Origin: Gigantopelta aegis
Taxonomy: Eukaryota > Mollusca > Gastropoda > Neomphalida > Peltospiridae
Assembly: GCF_016097555.1 (NCBI RefSeq)
Contig: NC_054702.1
Location: 66,607,350 to 66,671,349, forward strand
Direction of reading: 5' to 3'
DNA length: 64,000 bases
The first letter of the stretch is position 1, and every line of letters starts with the position of its first letter. Shown here in pieces: positions 1-10,418 of this stretch. Below the pieces are notes generated by a model. That model ran no database searches, was not told the origin of the DNA, and saw only the letters and a program-made list of their open reading frames with translations. The translations under genes and the position numbers were made by a program.

Positions 1-1588
1 ATAATCGAGGATGACGAAAGAAAATGTCCACCGAGGCTGCCCGTGAAGAGAGAACGCGTCATGTTGATTGAATTAAAACAGTTTATTGAATGTTAAAAAT
101 GTTGCTAAACCAAATGTTGCGTCTGGCTTGCCAACAACTTTGAACATGATTAAGAACATGAATTCGCTAGTTACACAAACAACGGTATCGGAATAAAACA
201 CGAAAAAAAGAAGAAGAATCATTGTGTCTTGAGCCATGACTCAAATTGTTTAGGTTGCCTCAATTTTACTGGTAGATCCAAAATAGTTGTTTTTCTTCTT
301 CTTTTTTCTTTTATCGCGGTGTGTTCAGATTTGAATCTCAAATTGCCAAGATGGTTTCCAGAAAACTAATTTTTTTTAAAGGGACTGTTCAGAGTTTGCT
401 GCCATTGTTAATATATTTCCGATTAACACAACGCATTTAACCTCTAAAACTATCTTGACATTGTCATATTGATCTGGGGGCAATATACCCTAAATGACAC
501 AAAACCACCATAAAACCCTAGTTCACGGTAAGGTCATATTTTCATATCTGGCAACCTGACTAAGGAGCGGTCTAGCACTGAAACATACACAGTGACGTAA
601 CAAAATACCGTCCGTCTATAGATATAGGCTATAGCCAGTCTGTTTTTAGTTTTCTAAACATGTTTTGCATATATAATTTTTGGTTGTGTCAACGTAGGAA
701 AAAAAGGTAAACAGTTTTGGTAAAAAGAGAGAAAAAATCCATTTTGTTCAGTGAAATTAAATAAAATTCTATTTAAAAACAAATATATGGTTGAAGGAGA
801 CTGTTGTACTATGTTAGTCCAAAAATGGACGGCAATTACGGGACTGTCATTTTGGCTTCGTATTCAATAAAATATCACATATCTTAGAAGAAAAAAAAAT
901 ACAACTAAAATTACGTATTAAATACATTTTCCTCTCTAGAATGCCCGTGTCTGTATATTCAATGTTTTTCTTATCATTCTATTGTTTGCAGCAGTTCAAA
1001 CCCATATTGAATATACAAAGATTGATGGTCTAAACAAGAAAATGTATTTGATCTGTAATTGTATTTGCTAAAACGTCTCTATTAATCGGAAACATATTAC
1101 AATCGCAGCAAGCTCGGAACATTTTCTTTAAACAATGGAAATAATAAACTGAGAGTTCTCAGCCGCCCAGGCTCGTATTTTAAGCATTATATCATTATGT
1201 TACAAATGAATGTAGTTAATATATTTTGTTATTTGAGGTAAAATGGAGTATAAGTTATTTTCGAGATAACAATAAATGAAACAATTTTAAAATGAACATT
1301 CAGACATTATACATTATGTAATATAAACCAATATATGTTGTATTTTTAAAAAAAATATTTTTAAATATGATGTAAAATGAAATTGTTTATGATTTCATTA
1401 AATAAATGTTTTGTACTCAAAAGTGTACGACATGGTGATTCAGAGATGAGTTCGTTATATGTGTTACAAGTCTGCCTAGTTCACCCTGTAGATGCAGTAG
1501 AGAATAGTCGGCCAGGAGACCGAGACGTTCGCATGGTCGCTCAGAATATAATAATCTTAGAATGAGGTAGATGCCAGAGAATGAAAAG

Positions 1589-1629
<41 letters not shown>

Positions 1630-2182
1630 TGTGTGTGTGTAATCTTCAGTGTTGTACGTATGATATATCTGCCTGCCGCCCCTACCTCGCTTGCGACGCC
1701 TATTAATGAGGCCCATTCCTTCAGGGAATAAGCAAGAGTAGAATAAATAAGTATAGTTTAGACTGCCCATCAAAAATAGTGAGTCGAATAATTTTAATTT
1801 AATTATGAATATTAATTTGCAGATTTAGTTTTAGCCGACACCATCAAAATTTCTCCCCATTTCCCCCATTATAAAAACCTTATAGTAAATTACTTTCTGT
1901 TCGATGCTCATCCACTGGTCATGGCAGAGACTGATCATCGGATGGGTGTGTCTGAACCATTGTTTGAACAGAGACACCTTAATAACATTACCTAACCTAA
2001 TGGGGGCCCATAAATCCATCACCCTTTTAAAAGTAAAAACAAAATAAACATGCTAGCCTCTGGGTCCGATTTTACTCTACGTAATTTGTTCTATATTTTG
2101 ATCATGTAAAGGGGAATTATTTAACTATTGAATTTTTATATTGATGTTGATTATCACTTACTGTTTTGCATTTACCATAGTT
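1..2182. other. AT-rich sequence without recognisable gene
   Basis: Short random reading frames only, one TG microsatellite, no splice-consistent exon seen. Confidence 0.5.
1590..1640. repeat. (TG)n microsatellite
   Basis: Alternating TG with one interruption. Confidence 0.9.
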
Positions 2183-2264
2183 TGACACCCAATAACCGAT
2201 GTATTTTTCGTGCTGGGGTGTGGTTAAACATCTATTCTATTCTATTCTATTCTATTCTATTCTA
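2183..2264 (+). mobile_element. SINE-type 3' end with (TCTAT)n tail
   Basis: TTGACACCCAATAACCGATG and GTGCTGGGGTGTGGTTAAAC followed by TCTAT repeats. A related inverted fragment is at 12241-12300. Confidence 0.6.
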
Positions 2265-3439
2265 AAGAGGAAAAACAAGAACATTCAAACTGTTTGGGGG
2301 TCTTCTGTTTCGACCGTTCTTACCTGTCAAGTTTTTATTTTGTTCAGTATAATATTAGTAACATAATCTGATTTGATATTACTTCTCTTTGTGAATGTTT
2401 GATATGTTACGTCAATGCACCGCGTTGAATGGGTTCATACAAATAATAAAAACCAGAATAGAACATGATTCTATCAAAACCATGAGTGTATTCATTACAT
2501 ATATAATAGTATATATATTCCACTGAGCGCTGTCCAGTGTTAGTTTTGGTTTATTAAAAGTCTAAGGAGTGGCAGTACTTCTACAGAATGATGTAACGGT
2601 CTGTTGTTGATCTCCTGAGGATTGACAGTCCTGCTGACGAGGCATCTGGAAGTAATCACGACTTTTCCAAAATACCCTTTTGACTTTGCCTTGTGCTGTG
2701 ATATGGCTATGATTACGAAAAAATGGTTTTGTCGTTCGCATTCAAAATTAACAAAAATGTCGATAAAAAAAGTCTTCACATTTCACCTACGCCTTGTGGA
2801 GAGGGCGAGGGGGGGGTGGGGCAGACCAGAGGAAGAACCCTCTTAAAAAGAAATTTATCACGGTGGGATAAAGAGACTTGGACTTTTAAAAAATAAAAAT
2901 AATAATATGAGGTACTTCTGGTCAAAACTTACGGAATCTAGTTTAGAATATCTGTCCATTTATGTCTATTTAGGTCTTGGTTGTGATCAAATCTACAAAA
3001 GCTAAACACATGATCATGATGTGAGCGTTTCGTGAAAGCCATACTTTTGACATTACTAGGTTTTCATAGATACGTTTTAGAAATGAATCCTATTGAATTG
3101 TCAGGACGTTTGTCATTTTTAGAGCACTTGGACAACAGCATTTAATTGGCTCTAGAGATTTTAGGGCCGAATGTACGAAGTCTGGTTTTGTCTTACACAA
3201 ACAGTGCTTAAACATCTGCGTTTAAGAAATACCTGCTTCGTAAATTCGGCCCGTAATATTTTGTGTTCCGAATACCGGACGAATGAACATTCGAAAATAT
3301 ATTTCACGTATTAAATTGTCAACTGCTGTAAGAAACCAAGTTTTAACCAGAAATAACATGACATGTTTTAAGAGGACCAAGTAACTTCAATTATGGGCCA
3401 AACTGGCATTTTAGTTTTGATTTTGTTAACTGGATTGCT
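2265..3439. other. Non-coding stretch before LECR-A block
   Basis: No gene seen. A G-rich run lies near 2805-2825. The left edge of the duplicated block is near 3330, where AACATGACATGTTTTAAG corresponds to 19375-19395. Confidence 0.45.
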
Positions 3440-3726
3440 AAAGTTAAGGTTTGTTTTGTTTAACGATACCACTAGAGCACGTTGATTTATTAATCATCGG
3501 CTACTGGATGTCAAACATTTGGCAATTCTGACTTTTTCTATTAGTAGCAAGGTATTTTTATATGCACCATCTCACAAACAGGACAGCAGATACCACGGCC
3601 TCTGATATACCAGTTTTGGCGCACTGGCTGGAACGAGAAATAGCCCAATGGGTCCACCGACGGGGATCGATTCTAGACCGACCGCGTTTCAGGCGAGCGC
3701 TTTACCACTGGGCTACGTCCCGCCCC
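3440..3726 (-). mobile_element. tRNA-derived SINE, head type 1
   Basis: The minus-strand head (ACGTAGCCCAGTGGTAAAGC, box-A-like) lies at about 3700-3726 and the B-box-like GATCGATCCCCG next to it. The tail ATCAACGTGCTCTAGTGG ends near 3460. It lies upstream of LECR-A. Confidence 0.8.
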
Positions 3727-3834
3727 TTATTTGGATTGTATGTGCTTATTTTCTTCTGTGTGCGTGCATACATGTGTGCTTGTGGTGTGTTTGTGTTGGT
3801 GTGGTTGTAGAATGAATTCAATATACCGTAACAC

Positions 3835-4186
3835 TATGCTTAATGGTATTAAATAACAACACTTAACTATAAAATGCACATGCAACTTGCTACTCTGCTC
3901 CACTATTACAACCCATGTTGTTTAGTGCATCAGTAAACAGACATGATATTTTCTCACATACCGGTAATACATTCAGCTTGTGACTCACGAACCTTGACTT
4001 TTAATAGAAGTTTAGTTACGTATTTATACACAGTTAGTCTTTTGACTGCGTTCACTTGTCAGGTTTGTTCCTGGATCTCACGGTTGTGGTCGTCTATAGC
4101 CCGGACTGTATGATCGACAAAAGAGAGTTTTTTCCTCGTCCACCACAACAGAGTAGGAGTAAAGAGCAAAGTCCCCAAGTGTCATT
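3835..4186 (+). promoter_or_regulatory. Conserved upstream block of LECR-A (promoter / 5' UTR)
   Basis: About 350 bases before the ATG closely match 19735-20034 upstream of LECR-B, including the stretches around CATCAGTAAACA, CAGCTTGTGACTCACG and GGTTGTGGTCGTCTATAG. An AT-rich TATTTATA near 4020 could be a TATA element. Conservation next to two first exons suggests shared promoter and leader, though recent duplication alone could explain it. Confidence 0.4.
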
Positions 4187-4268
4187 ATGGCGAACACACA
4201 TCTTTACTTATGTTGCTCTATTTTATTCTTTTTTTTTGGATGTACGTTTCATTTTGGAATCCAGAGTG
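4187..4268 (+). CDS. LECR-A exon 1, signal peptide
   Basis: The ATG at 4187 opens a 27-residue hydrophobic peptide, [20 protein letters not shown] followed by FHFGIQS. The donor GTGGGT follows at 4269, leaving one base (phase 1). The paralogous exon at 20035-20116 has the same length (82 nt) and the same donor, which decides the start and the splice site. A nearby GTATTT four bases later is an alternative donor but breaks the phase. Confidence 0.65.
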
Positions 4269-7200
4269 GTGGGTATTTTATGTGCTGTTTTGACTTGCTA
4301 ATTACTATTAATGACCCATTGTACATTGTTATGTACCAATTACTTTAAAACATAATTATTGGATCTCATGAAGCTAGAATAATGTTCGAACGTAGCACTA
4401 TATTTTAATTATGCCCACGCATCCACCGAAAAGGAGCTGCGACATATTTTTTTGCGGGTGGTAGGGTAGAGGGTATAATTTTCATTAATGTGTTTATTGT
4501 TATATATTTCTGTGTGCCATGAAACTAATGGTACAGTATATTTTACTTTCAACAAAGGCTAATATTGGTTTATGAACTATCAACTGAAACATTCAAATAT
4601 TAAATTCAAACTTCAATATACATTATGTTAGGTTGAGCTTAATAAGCAATGTATTTTTTTTAATACCACCAACAGAAGAATTGGTAATCGTTCGCTTAGT
4701 GTAATATATTTGAAAGTAGTTTAATGACAAGTTTCTATTTTGAATCATTTGAACTCTGAGTATTAAAGTGCAATAACATAAATGTTTTTGAGAAAAGATT
4801 TCATGAATATATCTGGCTCAAATTTTAAAAAATCAAAATAAATGGTAGATGTACTATGTAATAAAGGTAATTTTTAGCGTTTGTGAGAAAGCAGTTTTTA
4901 CAAAATGTACAGACTGATATTTGTAAAACGCACTTTCAATTGTCCTGCAATATATTAAAACCAGTTATGTTTAAAAATAAATATTTTAATTAGTAGATAT
5001 ACTAATATACATATAAACTGTTTACTGTCTTTTAAATATTTATTTCAATAATTGTTATCAATATTTATTTAGAGTCTGGTTTACGAAGATACAAAATTTC
5101 AAAATGCTTCCCAAACGTAAGCGGCTACACCATTGATTTAAGGTGTCGAAATGATTCGCTGATTCACATTTTGCAAGAAACATATTTAAACAGCAGTTCG
5201 AATGATACCTGCACTCCGGATTATAACAACTGCAGCGGACGGACGGTAAAAAACGACACATTATCACACAGACCTATAGATTTCAGACTACAGACTGCCT
5301 GCAATACTAAATCAGAATGTAAGGAAACTCTGAATTCGTCTTATTTCGGATGTTTGGGTATACCTTTGGGGAGAGTGGATTACGAATGTGTTCCAGGTAT
5401 GTATAACTTATGGTATTTATGCATAGTAAAAACAATAATAAGTATGTTGCTTGGTGGCTGTCCAAGTGTTAGCTATAGGGCATATTTCAAAATACTAGTT
5501 TTGGTGTCAGATGTAATTTGAATCTTTATGCTTGTATTCTTTTTAAGTCATCAATATTAGGATGTAAAGGAATATGGTTTTGTGAGAGGCATGTGGAGCT
5601 GCATTAATACCAAGCATAATGAATTCCTTAATGAAGCCATTTTGTCTTAGTGAAGTATAAATAGTTTTTGTGTCGGACATTGATAGAAATCAAAGATGCT
5701 ACCTTAACAGAATCAATGCAAGATTCTATCAAAACTATATGATGGAAACTTGACTAACTAATGGTTTTTTTCATAACCAAAAAATATGTTTGAAATCTAG
5801 ATTAACAAACTTACTTCTCTGATTAACCCTTTGTCTTCTATAGGCACTTTAGTTTTGGTACTGTATGGAAATTATATTTTGGTGTCGGATGGAAATAAAC
5901 TTTCATATTTTCCATCAGTATAATTTTAATGAACATGTTATACCACACCGAGATATATATTTTAAAATGCTTTCTTCATCATCATTACACTTCATTAAGA
6001 AATGAAAGTTATGACTCTTAAAGGGGCATTCCTGACGTTAAAACATTATCCCTGCTAACAAGGCTTTTAATGAATATAACTAGACATTTATTACATTTCC
6101 TTGCTTAGAATATTAATGTTTATACGCCGTGTATTTCTGGTATTCTTAATGTTTATTTAAGAATTGACCGCAATTATTTTTTGGTTCATGCGTAGAGGGT
6201 CATACAAAAGAGTGCACATCGTTTTTTTCGGTTCATACTTGCATGAACCAAAAAATAATTGCGGTCAAATCTTATAATTAAATTTATATGCATACTTTAA
6301 CAATACATAACTGAATTTATTTTGTTTAGCTTTAAATACGCCTGTAGTATTGTTTGTGTAAACTTCATTGATACTTACGTCGCGTAAGAATGCGAACGTT
6401 CATTCACTATCATTTGAATCAGGTGATGTTTTTGTAAATGACGTCATTTCCTCTAGCTGCTGTGCATTTTTATGGATCGTTTAGTTATATTGGAAGGAAT
6501 TGTCCTATTCGTGTTTAGTTTATATTTTATGAAAGTGAACGAAGAGAACGTGTCTAACATTTATGCTGTTGGTAGAACCGTTTAATTTTCGCCAACAGCT
6601 GTAGAACATCGCTTACAAGTAAGTTACAGAAGTGAAGTTTCCTACATGATTTCTTTGGCCACCGACCGAGTCTCATGTCATGATTAGCGAAGAGGTTGGG
6701 GCTTTGGGGGGTGGGTTTTTTGTGGGGTTTTTTTAAATCAATGCGTATATATCTATATGTCTACTCTGCTATAGCATTTTCCATTAATTTATCGTAAGTG
6801 TTTTCTTCAAAATATCTAAATATGATTGTCAGAATAATCCGGCTTGTTGCGCAAAAGTAGTGCGAGTCAGTGGGAGGGGGTGGGGGGAGGGGGGGGGGTA
6901 GTAGGCGTGGCTTATATTTTTTCGGTTCATCGAGATATGAACGAAAAACAGTAAGCACCTCTGGACCAATCATATTGCCGTAAAGTGTATAGACGCAAAG
7001 AAAATGTAATTATAGTAACTTAAACAGGATTTGTTTTTACATGTACAAACGTAATGAAGTCAGTATCCAAGTTTGAACTGCTAATTTGAATGTTTGGGCC
7101 TGGTGTTGACCACTTTTGAGATATGCGCTATATTGTATCTGCCAAAAACCCACCCGTGGTGACAACACGCTGCATATTCATTTATCTCTGTAATATTTGT

Positions 7201-8713
7201 TTCTGTCTGTCAGTGAGCTAGCATTAGATTGCCTAATAGGATATAAAACCACAATGATTGTAACTGAAGACAGAAAAGCGTTGGAAGGTCCCAGGAACTA
7301 TTGTGGTGCGAAGAGGTTGGGGGCAATGTTTTTTTGTTGTTGTTTTTTTGTAGTTATATCAGCTTCAGTGTTGGCAGCTTGGTTGCATTTTATAATCCGT
7401 CCCCCGTCCAGTACCTGTGTATACATATGCATTTATATTTCAGAATTATTTTAACACGTGTATCAACATTTCAAGTTGGTGTTAGTAGTCAAAGCATCAA
7501 CAACACCTATAATCAAAATATATAGATATAGGCAAACACACTTCGAACTTCATATTGACAATAGTACATGTGCAAGTTATTAGAAATGTTTACGTAGTGT
7601 ACTTACATTTTTTCAGAATCAGCGAACTACAATATGTGTGATAATTTGACAGCATCAAGCAAGACAAATGAAAGCGTTTTCTTCTTTGCAAGTAATAAGT
7701 TCGGAATATCAGATCCTGTTTTGTGTAACTGTGAGATTCGTGGGACGGACATGAGAGTTCAAGTTGTAGATTTTAGTGCAAATACAACGGACGAGGGGAA
7801 ATGGTTTCTAAACATTACATCCGGTTTTATGCTAAATAGTTCTTCGCCATTCAATTCATCAATTATACGATTGTTAAGTAATGTCTTAGAAGGAGTTCAT
7901 CAAACTGTCCATATAATGTATTACAGTGAGAATACCAGCAATCAAAACATATGGATAGAACTCACGGGTAAGCCAAGATAAATATTGCTTATGAATTATA
8001 TAATACTTCGTTATTCAACATGAATGATCGTTATATTTTATTATTACTGTGCACTTGATGTGAGACGTACATAAAATATATGTCTGTCAGTATATTCCCG
8101 TATGAAATTACTTTAAAACAAGATATGACCAACATTCAAGAATGAAATACTAATATTGCTAACGTATAAACGCGTTGTGTACATGTTATGAGTGTTGTCA
8201 TTATATTAGGATCTTTTAAGTCACTGAACATTATTTGCATATCACACGTGAGAACTTAACAGAATGGTAAGTCTTACAAATCAGCCTAAAGGTACGTGTA
8301 TATGTCCAGTCCATGCTTCTTGTTATTGTTATAAAATACACGTAAGTTTCATACACAGGATCTAGAGGTGCTCAAATGGACTTGAACTGCAGCTCGTGGA
8401 TCTATTCTCGTGGAGGATACACAACGAACACGCCAGAAACGTCAACTCCAGACAACTCAACAAAGATAACTAAGACATCAATTAGCTACACGTCAGCGTT
8501 CACAGATACAAAGCGGACATCCACGGTTATTCCATCGTCGCATATACCTACTACATCATCAGTGTTTACATCATCTGTGTCTACCACTGTGGAAAGGAGC
8601 AAATCTACAGAGGTGACTACAAATGTGTCTGCGGGCTATTCTCTTGGTCATGGTGCTAGTAATGGTATGCTAATATTCAAATAATTATTTACATGAGATA
8701 TACATATATACAT

Positions 8714-8777
<64 letters not shown>

Positions 8778-8801
8778 TCATTCATACCTCCTACAAACAA
8801 A

Positions 8802-8869
<68 letters not shown>

Positions 8870-10096
8870 TAGACATACATATATACATACATACATACCC
8901 ATACATACATACATACCCATACATACATACATACATACATACACACATACATACGTGCTAATGCGTTAATATCTAAGTATCTACTAGTCAGACCCGACAT
9001 ACAATATATTGATATGCATACATTTAGACAGTGCATACATACATAAATATGTACATACACGCACGCACGCATCCATACATACATACATGTACATACATAC
9101 ATACATACTCCAATTTCTGTGAAATCTAATAATTTGAGAATTAAAATAACAAACAGAATGTCAATGAAGCTTGTTCACTTTTATTTAGACTTTTTAGTGC
9201 TTTAAAACGGTTTCAAAGAAAAAATAAATCTGAAACTGAGAATTAGAAAGAAAGGGCAGCTGAAACCTGTTAACCATATACAAACTTCAGCATAACCAAC
9301 TACCCCAGATACGCATTAGTTCCTCTGGTGCGTGTAACAAAACCACGTGTAGGCTTCAAAACTTAATTAAAACGCAATCTAAATTAGAGTCACCAGACCC
9401 AAATTGAATATCTAATTTAGACAGATTTGAGCTGTTATTTAAAAAATGTAGTACATTTAATCATCTGTAATTTACGTTAAAAAATAACACAGTATGCATA
9501 ATATAGGACAAACGCAAAATCAACTGCGAATTGGAGCAGTGTGTCACGAGTATGATATTCGGCATGACGTCAACACCCCGGTCGCCAATCACTTCAATCT
9601 ACCTGGTCATTGAATAGATGAACATTTTGAAATAATTCCCATCGAACAACCCCGATACCCGGTTTAAAAGACGGAATAGACATCTTGAAACTTGAACGTG
9701 AGACCTTCTGGATTCAGTCAAAAATGTCATTTGGAAACAATGTGGAGTCTAGTAATTCACAATCGACGTAGCGTTGATATTGGTAAAGTTCTAAAGGAAG
9801 AAATTTTAAATCTGAAAAACTACAACATTACAGCACGTCCGGTTATTGCATACACGAAAAGTATCAAGGATATCGTGGTCTCCACACGACTACCTATCGC
9901 CTAAACCTGCATTTTTCAGTGGTTTGTTTTGTTTGTTTTTTTCCTAACAATCTTCTAAAACAAATAAATTTTATTTGGTAAATTAACCAAACATAGTACT
10001 AGTAAAACAAGTTAAAAGCAAGAAAGACCAAAAACAGTTAAATTTTGAAAATCATAACAGTCAATTTAAAATCAATCCCTGGGGCAAAATTAAAAA

Positions 10097-10166
<70 letters not shown>

Positions 10167-10212
10167 GACAGACACACACCTGCAAACAATATATACATAT
10201 TCATACATCAAT

Positions 10213-10249
<37 letters not shown>

Positions 10250-10291
10250 TACATACATACGTACATACAATATATACATATTCATACATTA

Positions 10292-10333
<42 letters not shown>

Positions 10334-10349
10334 ACATACACACATACAT

Positions 10350-10418
<69 letters not shown>

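Noticed and set aside
1417-1773. 118-residue minus-strand frame near the start
   Set aside because: It runs through the TG microsatellite (THTHTH) and has no coding features on either side.
8648-9102. Reading frames of VCVC and YIYI repeats near the intron microsatellites
   Set aside because: They are translations of CA, TA and CATA arrays and have no other coding signal.
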